This document shows, piece after piece, positions 29,277 through 37,794 of a DNA stretch of 64,000 nucleotides. Position 1 is the first letter of the stretch. Every line of letters begins with the position of its first letter. The position numbers and the translations under genes were made by a program. The stretch comes from Castellaniella sp. S9 (GTDB taxonomy: Bacteria; Pseudomonadota; Gammaproteobacteria; Burkholderiales; Burkholderiaceae_B). The DNA lies in NCBI RefSeq assembly GCF_027257175.1, contig NZ_JAPFGD010000010.1, positions 62,001 to 126,000 on the forward strand. The letters are read 5' to 3'. The notes beneath the pieces are model-generated. The model ran no database searches. It was given only the letters and a program-made list of their open reading frames with translations, and was not told the DNA's origin.

Positions 29277-29298
29277 GTCTGCGCAACGGCCCGCAGAC
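29277..29298 (+). other. Hairpin between the ProC-like gene and dctQ
   Basis: GTCTGCG, 8-nt loop, CGCAGAC just after the reductase stop codon. No T run follows. It could protect the upstream mRNA or partly end transcription, since the periplasmic receptor is usually needed in excess over the membrane subunits. Confidence 0.35.
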
Positions 29299-29374
29299 AG
29301 CCTTTCCGGTTCAAATTCGTCACGAAGTTTCGACGCGCGTGCTTTAGGCGCACTTTCTAAAGACAGGCATCCAA

Positions 29375-29869
29375 ATGAATAAATTCATCCAAGCGGTCGA
29401 CGGTCTGTCGGAATATTCCGGGCGGATTGTCGCGTATCTGATCATCCCCCTGATCCTGACGATCGTCTATTCAACCCTGATCAGGTTTTTTTTCAATATC
29501 GTGGTGGACTGGGCGTTTGAAATGTCCATGTTCATGAACGGCATCATGGTCATGGTGGGCGGCGCGTACACTTTGAAGTACAAGGCGCACGTGAGGGTCG
29601 ACGTGATCACGCATTATCTGGGGCCGGCCATGAACCGGCGCCTGGACATCCTCAGTTTCGTCATCATCATCGCCGTCTGCCTCGTGCTGACCTATTTTGG
29701 CGGCAAGGCGGCCTGGGCCTCGACCCTCAGGCTTGAATACTCGTCCCTGCAAACCCCATTCAACCCCCAGATCTGGTGGTACAAGTGGTTCATTCCATTC
29801 TCCGCCAGCTTGCTGGCCCTGCAGGCGCTGGTCGAGTGCATGCGGACGATCAAGAGTAAAGACCAATAA
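29375..29869 (+). CDS. dctQ: TRAP transporter small permease (DctQ)
   Basis: Four-helix membrane subunit of the TRAP importer; 164 aa. Hydrophobic segments near residues 18-38, 47-65, 88-108 and 133-152. The family motif WAFEMSMFMNGIMVMVGGAY with the following KAHVRVDV loop is present. It binds the large subunit DctM, encoded 23 nt downstream. Confidence 0.92.
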   Translation: MNKFIQAVDGLSEYSGRIVAYLIIPLILTIVYSTLIRFFFNIVVDWAFEMSMFMNGIMVMVGGAYTLKYKAHVRVDVITHYLGPAMNRRLDILSFVIIIAVCLVLTYFGGKAAWASTLRLEYSSLQTPFNPQIWWYKWFIPFSASLLALQALVECMRTIKSKDQ

Positions 29870-29892
29870 GGCACCTGGGGGAATTTTCAGCT

Positions 29893-31212
29893 ATGGATGG
29901 CAATACGATTTCATTGTTCATGTTCGTGGCACTGCTCGGGGTGCTGGTTCTGGGCATGCATATTTCTTTCGGCCTGTATGCGGTGGCGATAGGCTTCACC
30001 TATTTTCTGTGGGGCACTCCGGCCCTGAATACGACGATCATGTCGATATGGGGGATGATGAATAACTTCCCGCTCGTCGCCGTGCCGCTGTTCATATTCA
30101 TGGCAATGATCATGGAGAAATCCGACCTCGTCGCCGACATGTACGATTGTTTTTACAAGTGGTCGGGATCCGCATTCAGGGGGGGCTTGGCGATTGCGAC
30201 GATCTTTGCCGGCGCCCTGATCGGCGCGGTATCGGGTGTCGTCGCCGCCGGCGTGATCGGCCTGGGTGTCATTGCCTTGCCGCAGATGGCCAAATACGGC
30301 TACGACCGCGGCGTCAACATGGGCTCGATCCTGGCGGGCGGCACGTTGGGCCAGATCATACCGCCGTCGCTGGTCATGATCATCTATTGCGCCGTCAGCA
30401 ACGTGTCGGTGGGCAAGCTGTTTGCCGCGGGCGTCAGCGCCGGCCTGCTGCTGGTGGCCTTGTTCAGCATCTATATCCTGGTTCGCGCCTATATACAAAA
30501 GGACTTTTGCCCCGCGCTGCCCGCTGACAAGACGGTGAGCTGGAAGGAAAAATTCATCTCGCTGCGTGTCCTGATCCTGCCGGGCATCCTGATCGTGGGA
30601 ACCGTGGGCTCCATTCTGTCCGGCATGGCGACCCCGACGGAAGGGGCGGGCTTCGGGGCGTTCGGCGCCGTCTTGTTCAGCATCATCACCGGGCGCTTCA
30701 AGTTTCGCATGCTCAGGGACACCATGTTCGAGACGCTCAAGGTGTCCAGCATGATCGCCTGGATGGTGGGGGGCGCCGCCAGCTTCAGTTCCGTGTTCGC
30801 GGGCATCGGCGGCAATCAGGTCATCACCAATATGGCCATGAACATGCCGGGCGGCAAATGGGGTGTCTTGCTGCTCTTTGTGGCCTTTATATTCGTGCTG
30901 GGCATGTTCCTGGAAACCATGGCGATCATCCTGCTGGCGGCGCCCATCGTGTCTCCCATTATTGTGCAGCTTGGGTTCGATCCTCTGTGGTGGGCCATCA
31001 TTTTCATGACACTGCTGCAGGCGGCCTATCTGACGCCGCCATTCGGCCTGTCGCTGTTCTATCTCAAGGGCGTCACGCCGCCGGACATTCGCCTTGCGGA
31101 TATTTATACGGCGTCCCTCCCATTTGTCGCCATGCAGATGGTCGGTGTGGCCTTGATCATCCTCTTTCCGGTCATGGGGCTGTGGCTGCCATGGATGCTG
31201 TACGGGCAGTAG
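29893..31212 (+). CDS. dctM: TRAP transporter large permease (DctM)
   Basis: Transport subunit, Na+-driven; 439 aa with about 12 membrane segments. DctM signatures: VPLFIFMAMIMEKSDLVADM, GALIGAVSGVVAAGVIGLGV, GGTLGQIIPPSLVMIIY and the C-terminal LTPPFGLSLFYLKGV. It ends the plus-strand operon and is followed by a very strong two-way terminator before the convergent regulator gene. Confidence 0.94.
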   Translation: MDGNTISLFMFVALLGVLVLGMHISFGLYAVAIGFTYFLWGTPALNTTIMSIWGMMNNFPLVAVPLFIFMAMIMEKSDLVADMYDCFYKWSGSAFRGGLAIATIFAGALIGAVSGVVAAGVIGLGVIALPQMAKYGYDRGVNMGSILAGGTLGQIIPPSLVMIIYCAVSNVSVGKLFAAGVSAGLLLVALFSIYILVRAYIQKDFCPALPADKTVSWKEKFISLRVLILPGILIVGTVGSILSGMATPTEGAGFGAFGAVLFSIITGRFKFRMLRDTMFETLKVSSMIAWMVGGAASFSSVFAGIGGNQVITNMAMNMPGGKWGVLLLFVAFIFVLGMFLETMAIILLAAPIVSPIIVQLGFDPLWWAIIFMTLLQAAYLTPPFGLSLFYLKGVTPPDIRLADIYTASLPFVAMQMVGVALIILFPVMGLWLPWMLYGQ

Positions 31213-31246
31213 CCGAAATAAATAGCCGGGCCCATGGCCCGGCGCT

Positions 31247-31296
31247 TGCAAACACAGAGGCCCGCACGCCAAGACGTGCGGGCCTCTGTGTTTGCA
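31247..31296. terminator. Perfect 22-bp hairpin between dctM and the FCD regulator
   Basis: The left arm 31247-31268 and right arm 31275-31296 are fully complementary over 22 bp with loop CCAAGA. The outer ends read TGCAAACACAG and CTGTGTTTGCA. It lies 34 nt after the dctM stop and 7 nt before the regulator stop, so it can terminate both convergent transcripts. There is no long T tract outside the stem. Confidence 0.75.
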
Positions 31297-31303
31297 GGAC
31301 CGA

Positions 31304-32023
31304 TTAGATTTCTATGACCCGATGGGTGAACGCGGCCAGGCTGTCCATCAGGGCATCGGCACCGTCCGAGGCGGCGGTCGCGTCGCCGTTGAAGATGCCT
31401 TCGGCCAGCATCAGGTGACAGGCGGCGCCGCGCTCCAGGTCGCCCTCATGCTGGAAGGCATACCAGAAACGCCGGCATTGGATGATCATGGGCACGATGG
31501 CCTGCACGGCATATGGATTGCGACAGGCCTCGTGGTTCACGCGGTCCAGGGCTTGGTCGGCGTCCATGTAGCCCGCCAGGTCGCCCTGGCGGGCGCTTTC
31601 CACCATGTCGCGTGCGCAGTTCAGCAGGGCGTCGCGCTGGCCTCGGGTGGCGCGCTTGGCCGACGCGACGGCGATGAGGCGCTCAAGGACGCGGCGGGTT
31701 TCGATCAGCGTCAGGTGCTCGGCGATGCGGATCTCGCTGACCCGCAGGCCCCTGCGGGGCTGCTGTTCGATCAGGCCGCTGGCCACGAGCTGCATCAGCG
31801 CCTCGCGGATGGGTGTGCGCCCCAGTCCGGTAATCTGGATCAGCTCACTCTCGACGATGGGTTGGTTCGGCTCGAGCTTGAGCGTGGCGATCATGGTTTC
31901 GATGGCGTCGTAGGCGGTTTCGGTTGCGCGAGTCTTGACGGCCGGTGCTCCGTGAGGCATTGGTTTTCCTGCGTGGGATATCTTGTTATCTGTATGTGCC
32001 GGATATTTTTCCTGGATATCCAT
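31304..32023 (-). CDS. GntR/FCD-family transcription regulator
   Basis: Likely local regulator of the hydroxyproline cluster; 239 aa. Winged helix-turn-helix at about residues 33-98 (VESELIQITGLGRTPIREAL, then LRVSEI), followed by the helical FCD ligand domain with metal-site residues (DADQALDRVNHEAC, CHLMLAEGIFNGD). Start at 32023 has AAGGGA 7 nt upstream; MPHGAP at 31960 is an alternative. It sits between the transporter and catabolic halves of the cluster, and shared AT-rich motifs occur at both outer promoters. Confidence 0.9.
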   Translation of the reverse strand: MDIQEKYPAHTDNKISHAGKPMPHGAPAVKTRATETAYDAIETMIATLKLEPNQPIVESELIQITGLGRTPIREALMQLVASGLIEQQPRRGLRVSEIRIAEHLTLIETRRVLERLIAVASAKRATRGQRDALLNCARDMVESARQGDLAGYMDADQALDRVNHEACRNPYAVQAIVPMIIQCRRFWYAFQHEGDLERGAACHLMLAEGIFNGDATAASDGADALMDSLAAFTHRVIEI

Positions 32024-32068
32024 GTCATCCCTTCGATTTTACGCCATGCCAGGGGTTCGGGGCCCCGG

Positions 32069-33001
32069 TCATGGCTGGATGCCCCATTGGAACGGGTCGT
32101 CCTCGTGCAGAATCAGGCTGCCTTGCGCGCTGATGTGCGCACGCCCGCGCACTGTCGGGATGATGGTCTCGCCGTCGATCCTGTAGCTGGCCTCGAATTC
32201 GCTGCCGATGATGCTGGCCTGCCGCCAGATCTGGCCGGGTTCGAGCGTGCCGTCGGCAGCCAGGCAGGCCAGCTTTGCGCTGGTGCCGGTGCCGCAGGGC
32301 GAGCGGTCATAGGCCTTGCCGGGACACAGCACGAAATTGCGGCTGTCGGCCCGATCATCAGCGGCGAACAATTCGATGTGATCGATCAGCGCGCCGTCCC
32401 GGCCGCAGACGCCTTGGTCTTCCAGCGCCTGGCGCAATGCCCAGGTGAATTCGGTGAGCGCCTCGATATTGTCGCTGGCGATGCGTTGGCCGTGATCGCT
32501 CACGAGGAAGAACCAGTTCCCGCCCCAGGCGACGTCGCCCGTGATGCGGCCATGTCCCGGCAGGTCCACCTCGACGGCGTGATGCAGCCGGTAGGAGGGG
32601 ACATTTTCGATACTGACGGATCCGTCGCCGAGCAGGCTGGCGGCGACATTGCCGACCGGTGTTTCAATGACATGGCGGCCCGTTGCGATGCGTCCCAGGT
32701 AGGCCAGGGACGCGATCACGCCGATGGTGCCGTGGCCGCACATGCCCAGGTAGCCGGTGTTGTTGAAAAAGATGACCCCTGCCGCGTGTGCGGGGTCGAC
32801 CGGCTCGCACAGCAGGGCGCCGACCATGACATCGCTGCCGCGCGGCTCCAGCACCGTGGCCCTGCGCCATGCGTCGTAGCGTTCGGACAGGATGGCCTTG
32901 CGCTGGGCCATGCTGCCTTGGCCCAGTGAGGGGAAGCCATCCAGGACGAGCCGCGTAGGCTCGCCGCCGGTGTGGGAATCGAGAATGGAGATGCATGCCA
33001 T
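32069..33001 (-). CDS. 4-hydroxyproline 2-epimerase (proline racemase family)
   Basis: Converts trans-4-hydroxy-L-proline to cis-4-hydroxy-D-proline; 310 aa. Both catalytic Cys are present: Cys88 in GMCGHGTIG and Cys236 in [10 protein letters not shown], the same positions as in characterised 4HypE enzymes. The family members that act as trans-3-hydroxyproline dehydratases have Thr in place of the second Cys, so a dehydratase is unlikely. Neighbouring oxidase, deaminase and aldehyde dehydrogenase genes complete the 4-hydroxyproline route. A proline racemase activity is a less likely alternative. Confidence 0.9.
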   Translation of the reverse strand: MACISILDSHTGGEPTRLVLDGFPSLGQGSMAQRKAILSERYDAWRRATVLEPRGSDVMVGALLCEPVDPAHAAGVIFFNNTGYLGMCGHGTIGVIASLAYLGRIATGRHVIETPVGNVAASLLGDGSVSIENVPSYRLHHAVEVDLPGHGRITGDVAWGGNWFFLVSDHGQRIASDNIEALTEFTWALRQALEDQGVCGRDGALIDHIELFAADDRADSRNFVLCPGKAYDRSPCGTGTSAKLACLAADGTLEPGQIWRQASIIGSEFEASYRIDGETIIPTVRGRAHISAQGSLILHEDDPFQWGIQP

Positions 33002-33028
33002 GTTCGGCCCCTGGTGCGGAAAGTTGGA

Positions 33029-34513
33029 TCAGCTATTGACGTACCAGATGGTCTTGATCTGCTGGTACTGGTCGAGTGCCTCCATGCCCTTGTCGCGCCC
33101 GCCGAAGCCCGATTGCTTGTATCCGCCAAAGGGCGTCGTGATGTCGCCTTCGGAAAAGCCGTTGACGGACACGGTGCCCGCGCGGATCGCCGAGGCGACG
33201 CGCTGCGCCCGCCGGACATCCAGGGTATAGAGCGATGCGGCCAAGCCGTAAGCACTGTCGTTCGCCAGGCGGATGGCTTCTTCTTCGGTCTCGAAGGTCG
33301 TGACGGCCAGGATCGGACCGAAGACCTCCTCGCGGAACAGGCGGGATTCGGGTTTCACATCATCGAAGATCGTCGGTTCGATATACCAGCCGCTGCCCAG
33401 CTCGCTGTGGACGCGTCCGCCATGGGCCAGGCGCGCGCCTTCGCTGACCGCCTCGTCCATGAAGCTGCGCACCTTGTCGAAATGGGCGCGTTCGACCATG
33501 GGGCCGATGTGGGTCGCTGCGTCCGTGGGCAGGCCCACCTTCCATTGGCCGAGCCGGTCCTTGAGCTTGGCGAGCAGCGCATCCTTGATGCTGCTGTGGG
33601 CGATCAGGCGCGAGCCGCAGCTGCAGTTCTCGCTCATGTTCCAGAACGCCGCGGCCAGCACGTGGTCGAGGATGTCGTCCAGGGCCGCGTCCTCGAAAAT
33701 CACCTGGGGGCTCTTGCCGCCGCATTCCAGGACGATCTCCTTCAGGTTGCTCTCGGCCGAGTACTTGAGGAAGTAGCGCCCCACCTCCGTCGAGCCGGTG
33801 AAGGACACCATGTCGACGTCCATGTGGCGGCCCAGGGGTTCGCCGGCGGATTCGCCCAGTCCGGTGACCAGGGTCAATGTGCCCGGCGGGATGCCGGCCT
33901 CGTGGGCCAGCTGCGTCATCCGGTAGGCGCTCAGCGAGGTCAGCTCGGCGGGCTTGACGATGACGGCGTTGCCCGCGGCCAGTGCGGGGCCGACTTTCCA
34001 GGCGTACATCAGCGCGGGGAAGTTCCACGGCAGGACCACGCCGACCACGCCGATAGCCTCCTTGACGATCAGACCCAGGGCATCGGACCCGGTTGGGGAG
34101 ATGCGCCCAAAGCATTTGTCGATGGCTTCGGCGTACCAGCGCAAGGTATCCAGCGTGGCGGGCAGGTCCGTGTTCAGGCATTCGCTGATCGGCTTGCCGG
34201 CGTCCACGCAATCCAGCGCGGCGAGTTCTTCGGCGTGCTCGGTGAGCAGGTCGGTCCAGCGCAGCATGATCTGCTTGCGCTCGGCCGGGGCCAGGCGCGA
34301 CCACTCGCCGGATTCGAAGCTCTTGCGCGCCGCGAGGACCGCCGCGTCGACATCCGCGCGGGCGCCATCGGCGATGTGCCCGATCGTGCTGTTGTCGATG
34401 GGTGTCGTGTTGACGATGCGTGCCGTGCCCGCCGCATGTCCTGGAATCAGGTGGCCGGCCCACAGGGAGCCTGCGCGTGCCTGTTCAAAGATGGTTTGCA
34501 CAATGGGGGACAT
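33029..34513 (-). CDS. Aldehyde dehydrogenase, probable 2-oxoglutarate semialdehyde dehydrogenase
   Basis: NAD(P)-dependent aldehyde dehydrogenase; 494 aa. Motifs: VGVVLPWNFPALMYAWKVGP, VSFTGSTEVGRYFLK, general base ECGGKSP, catalytic Cys in WNMSENCSCGSR, and GPILAVTTFETEEEAI. Overall it resembles the PuuC/gamma-aminobutyraldehyde group as much as known KGSADH types. Position between the epimerase and the DapA-type gene supports the last step of hydroxyproline breakdown, 2,5-dioxopentanoate to 2-oxoglutarate. Gap to the DapA-like gene is 9 nt. Confidence 0.82.
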   Translation of the reverse strand: MSPIVQTIFEQARAGSLWAGHLIPGHAAGTARIVNTTPIDNSTIGHIADGARADVDAAVLAARKSFESGEWSRLAPAERKQIMLRWTDLLTEHAEELAALDCVDAGKPISECLNTDLPATLDTLRWYAEAIDKCFGRISPTGSDALGLIVKEAIGVVGVVLPWNFPALMYAWKVGPALAAGNAVIVKPAELTSLSAYRMTQLAHEAGIPPGTLTLVTGLGESAGEPLGRHMDVDMVSFTGSTEVGRYFLKYSAESNLKEIVLECGGKSPQVIFEDAALDDILDHVLAAAFWNMSENCSCGSRLIAHSSIKDALLAKLKDRLGQWKVGLPTDAATHIGPMVERAHFDKVRSFMDEAVSEGARLAHGGRVHSELGSGWYIEPTIFDDVKPESRLFREEVFGPILAVTTFETEEEAIRLANDSAYGLAASLYTLDVRRAQRVASAIRAGTVSVNGFSEGDITTPFGGYKQSGFGGRDKGMEALDQYQQIKTIWYVNS

Positions 34514-34522
34514 GTCGACTCC

Positions 34523-35398
34523 TTAGTGTTTGTAGGCGTCCAGGAGCTGCTGGAAGGCTTGGGCTTGCCCGGCGGTCAGGGGGGCCAGGGGCCGGCGGAT
34601 TTCACCGGGTTCGATGCCATGGCGCTTGGCGGCCAGTTTGGCTTTCTGGTTGAAATCGCTGGATTCCATGTCGTGGATGACCGGATACATGGCGGACAGG
34701 AGATCGCGGACCTCGTCCAGCCTGCCGGCCTTCGCCGCCTCGATCATGGCCACTTGCTCGGCGGGGAAGACGTTGGCGCTGCCGCTGATCCAGGCGCGTA
34801 CGCCCCAGAACAGGAAGTCGGCCGCCTGCTCGTCGCAGCCGCACACGACTTCGAAGTCGGGGAGCTTGGCCTGGATCAGGGCCAGGGCCCGGCCGAAATC
34901 GCCGCTGCTTTCCTTGATGCCGACGATATTGGGGACTTTGGCGAGCTCGACGACGGTGTCGAACTCCAGGTCCACGCCCACTCGGTCGGGGAAGTTGTAC
35001 ATGATGATGGGCAGCGGCGTCGCCGCGGCGACCTCGCGGAAGTGCGTGATGACGCCATCCTGGCTGGGCAGGCAGTAGGGCGGGGCGGTCAGCATCAGGC
35101 CGTCATAGCCCAGTTCCTCGGCCTGCTTGGCGCGCTCGATGGAACCCTGGGTCGAAAAGGCGCTGATGCCCGCCACCAGGCTGACGCGGCCCTTGCCGAC
35201 GGCGGCGATGGTTTCCATGACCTGGCGGCGTTCTTCTTCGGTGAACGCATAGTATTCCCCGGTCGTGCCGCAGGCGATGAGGCTGGTCACGCCCTGAGCA
35301 ATGAAGTGCTCGGCGAGTTTGGCCAAGGCCTGGGTATCGACACCGCCATCGCGGGTGCTGGGGGTGATCATGGGGACGAAAACACCTTCGAGTTTCAT
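34523..35398 (-). CDS. DapA-family lyase, probable pyrroline-4-hydroxy-2-carboxylate deaminase
   Basis: Member of the dihydrodipicolinate synthase superfamily; 291 aa. Schiff-base Lys162 in VGIKESSGDFG, Tyr134 in IIMYNFPDRVG and the carboxylate-binding loop ACGTTGEYYAFTEEE are all present. In hydroxyproline pathways a DapA-type enzyme turns 1-pyrroline-4-hydroxy-2-carboxylate into 2,5-dioxopentanoate and ammonia, which suits its place here. True DHDPS, KDG aldolase or N-acetylneuraminate lyase are less likely given the context. Start at 35398. Confidence 0.85.
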   Translation of the reverse strand: MKLEGVFVPMITPSTRDGGVDTQALAKLAEHFIAQGVTSLIACGTTGEYYAFTEEERRQVMETIAAVGKGRVSLVAGISAFSTQGSIERAKQAEELGYDGLMLTAPPYCLPSQDGVITHFREVAAATPLPIIMYNFPDRVGVDLEFDTVVELAKVPNIVGIKESSGDFGRALALIQAKLPDFEVVCGCDEQAADFLFWGVRAWISGSANVFPAEQVAMIEAAKAGRLDEVRDLLSAMYPVIHDMESSDFNQKAKLAAKRHGIEPGEIRRPLAPLTAGQAQAFQQLLDAYKH

Positions 35399-35511
35399 GG
35401 TATGGCTTCCTTGTTGTGGAAAGTATTTCTCACCTGTGAATGCTTGGATCAGGGAGGCGAAAACCTGGTGTAACCCAGTTGAAAAAGAGCGTGAATCAAG
35501 GCCTGGGCGCG

Positions 35512-36768
35512 TCAGTGTCCGCGAAAGCGCCCTGGCCGATAGGGCGCGAGCGGGATGGCCGGCGGCTGGTCCAGGGCGATATCGCGTACCATCCGCGCCG
35601 TGGCCGCCGCCTGGGTCAGGCCCAGGTGGCCATGGCCAAAGGCATAGATGAAGGCAGGCTGGCGCGCCGACCGTCCAATGGCGGGCAGCGTATCCGGCAG
35701 GCTGGGCCGAAAGCCCATCCATTGTTTGCCGCCTTCGGCCTTGAGGCCTGGCAGGAATGCCTGGGCTTTCCGTAGCATGGTCGCCGAGCGGCGAAAGTCG
35801 GGCGCCCGCGAGAGGCCGCCGAACTCCACCGCGCCCCCGATGCGCAGGCCGCAGCTGAGCGGCGTGACGACGAAACCGTGCTGGCTGAAGGTCAGCTGGC
35901 GGCGCACGTCGAACGCGCCGGCCGGCAGCGTCGTGTTGTAGCCGCGCTCGGTCTCCAGCGGAATGCGGTCGCCGATCTGGCGCGCGAGGTGGTGTGACCA
36001 CGCGCCCGCGGCGATGACCGTCTGCTGGGCGTCCAGCGTCTGCCCGTCGTCGAATGTGAGGCGCGTGCCGGCCGGGCCGCCGCCGATGGCGACCACCTCC
36101 CGTTGCAGGTAGACGGCGCCCCGGTCCAGGGCGCTTTGACCCACCGATACGGCGAATTCATGGGGGTCATCCACGGTCTGCCAGCCGGGGATGAAGGTGC
36201 CGTGGGTGAACCGGGGCGCGAGGCCGGGCTGCAGTTCGGCCAGGGCGTCGCCCTGGACATGGCGGATCTCGATGCCGTTTTGCTCGCGCCAGCGGGCCCC
36301 GGCCAGCGAAGCCTGGAATTCGCGTTCGCCCTCGTAGAGTTCCAGCGCGCCGTCCGAGTGCACCTGGGGTGCGAGCCCAGTGCGCAGCAGCATGGCGGAC
36401 ATTTCCTCGCGCGCCAAGGCCATGAGCTGGACCTGTGCCGCGACGGCGGCGTGAAAACGGTCGGCGCGGCTGGCGCGCCATAGGCGCAGCAGCCAGGGCG
36501 CAATCTGAGGCAGGTAGCCCGGTGGGATGGACAAGGGGCCCAGCGGATCGAAAAGCCATTTGATCGCCTTGCGGATCAAACCCGGCGACGCCAGGGGCAT
36601 GATCTCGGCGAAACCCAGCGCCCCGGCATTGCCGAAGCTCGCTTCCAGCGCCTGGCCCCTGCGGTCGATCACCACCACGCGCTGACCGGCTTCGGCCAGG
36701 CTCAGCGCCGTCGTCAGTCCGACGATGCCCGCGCCGATGATGGCGACACTGTAGTCCGTATGCGTCAA
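35512..36768 (-). CDS. FAD-dependent D-amino acid (cis-4-hydroxy-D-proline) dehydrogenase
   Basis: DadA-type flavoprotein; 418 aa. FAD motif IIGAGIVGLTTALSLAEAG at the N-terminus and the closing YAFGHGHLGLTQAAATARMV. I start at a TTG (36768) because AGGGAG sits 7 nt upstream; the longer frame from 36846 runs through the AT-rich promoter region. In the pathway it oxidises cis-4-hydroxy-D-proline to the pyrroline. It is the first gene of the minus-strand catabolic operon; 113 nt separate it from the DapA-like gene. Confidence 0.87.
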   Translation of the reverse strand: MTHTDYSVAIIGAGIVGLTTALSLAEAGQRVVVIDRRGQALEASFGNAGALGFAEIMPLASPGLIRKAIKWLFDPLGPLSIPPGYLPQIAPWLLRLWRASRADRFHAAVAAQVQLMALAREEMSAMLLRTGLAPQVHSDGALELYEGEREFQASLAGARWREQNGIEIRHVQGDALAELQPGLAPRFTHGTFIPGWQTVDDPHEFAVSVGQSALDRGAVYLQREVVAIGGGPAGTRLTFDDGQTLDAQQTVIAAGAWSHHLARQIGDRIPLETERGYNTTLPAGAFDVRRQLTFSQHGFVVTPLSCGLRIGGAVEFGGLSRAPDFRRSATMLRKAQAFLPGLKAEGGKQWMGFRPSLPDTLPAIGRSARQPAFIYAFGHGHLGLTQAAATARMVRDIALDQPPAIPLAPYRPGRFRGH

Positions 36769-36822
36769 TTCACGTCTCCCTGAGCTTGCTTCCTTTTTCT
36801 GATGCGCAAGTAGGTCGATATT

Positions 36823-36860
36823 TACATATATGCTCGCAATATGCAAGCAATATATTAAAA
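36823..36860 (-). promoter_or_regulatory. AT-rich control region of the catabolic operon with 11-bp repeats
   Basis: On the plus strand ATATGCTCGCA, ATATGCAAGCA and ATATATTAAAA follow each other at exact 11-bp steps from 36828, placing like bases on one face of the helix. The stretch TACATATAT-N6-AATATGC (36823-36844) matches TACATATAT-N4-AATATGC in front of dctP. Minus-strand promoter-like boxes (TTGCAT ... TAAATA) overlap it. A common regulator, likely the cluster's FCD protein, is inferred. Confidence 0.5.
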
Positions 36861-36976
36861 ACGAAGCCGCTCTCCTGGATATCCCTGAGTTGCGGCGGGA
36901 TGGCGGTGTGAGGCTGCGAGCAGCCTGGCGGAATCACGCCGTGGGCTGACGTGTGGGGGTCAGTTCAGGGGCGCCT

Positions 36977-37705
36977 TTATTCCAGGGCCCAGCGGCGTGC
37001 CATCATGGCGCGTTCCAGCTGGCCGATGTATTGCTGGATGGCGATCTGCTTGTTGGTCCCGAGGTTGAAGTATTTGCAGGCCACGGTCTGCGTGGCCTTG
37101 CCGCTCTCGGGCGTGATCTCGGCGGTGCGCAGGACGCGCAGGCCGACTTCGATGGTCTGGACGCCGGGCATGTCCAGGCGGCCCATGTAGATTTTACCGA
37201 CGGTCTCGCCCAGCAGGTGGTCTTTGTCGACCAGGCGCAGGCCGCCCGCACTGATGTCGTGCACGGGGAAGACGGCCTTGGCGCCCTCCATGGGCGGATC
37301 CAGGACCGTGAAGACGGCCGGATTCTTGGTGGGCACCTCGACGCGAAAGAACTCGCGCCGTTGCAGGCGGTACAGGCTTTGGGGCCGTGCCATGAGGAAC
37401 GCCGGGCTGTCCTCCCATTGTGTGGGCGACAGGGTGCCGTGGAACTCGATCAGGATGCGGTCCAGTGTGGCCTGGAAGCGCACGGACGGTGCCGCCAGCA
37501 GCCGGGTGTTGACGTCGGCGGCCGCGGCATTGTCCAGGTACAGATCGCCCGAGGCCCCCTCGATGTCGAGGATGGTCGAGATCACCGCCGTGGCGTGGTC
37601 GGGCACGTCCAGGCGCACCAGGGTGCGCTTGCGCCGCAGGGCGTTCAGGATCGACTGGATTTCGAGGGGCTGAGAGACCAGGTACTGGTCGTCGCGTCTG
37701 TGCAT
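36977..37705 (-). CDS. ycgR: Flagellar brake protein YcgR (PilZ domain)
   Basis: Cyclic-di-GMP receptor that slows flagellar rotation; 242 aa. N-terminal YcgR-N domain (about residues 1-110), then a PilZ domain with the binding motif RREFFRVEVP and DISAGGLRL. Both halves of the c-di-GMP site are intact. The gene is alone between the hydroxyproline operon and pntB; no flagellar genes are in the window. Confidence 0.93.
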   Translation of the reverse strand: MHRRDDQYLVSQPLEIQSILNALRRKRTLVRLDVPDHATAVISTILDIEGASGDLYLDNAAAADVNTRLLAAPSVRFQATLDRILIEFHGTLSPTQWEDSPAFLMARPQSLYRLQRREFFRVEVPTKNPAVFTVLDPPMEGAKAVFPVHDISAGGLRLVDKDHLLGETVGKIYMGRLDMPGVQTIEVGLRVLRTAEITPESGKATQTVACKYFNLGTNKQIAIQQYIGQLERAMMARRWALE

Positions 37706-37751
37706 GGCGGCATCGGGCGTGGATCGGGGCGGCTTATTCTACTCGACGCGT

Positions 37752-37792
37752 CCACGGGCGCCGCCGCCGCATGGCGGCGACGGCGCCCGTGG
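37752..37792 (-). terminator. Long GC-rich hairpin after pntB
   Basis: CCACGGGCGCCG (37752-37763) pairs with CGGCGCCCGTGG (37781-37792), with an inner CCGCC/GGCGG stem. It directly follows the pntB stop and precedes ycgR. No T run follows, so it may be a rho-assisted terminator or an mRNA-protecting structure. Confidence 0.5.
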
Positions 37793-37794
37793 GC

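Noticed and set aside
32972..35473. 833-codon plus-strand frame across the hydroxyproline genes
   Set aside because: It lies antisense to three well-supported genes and shows the typical shadow composition.
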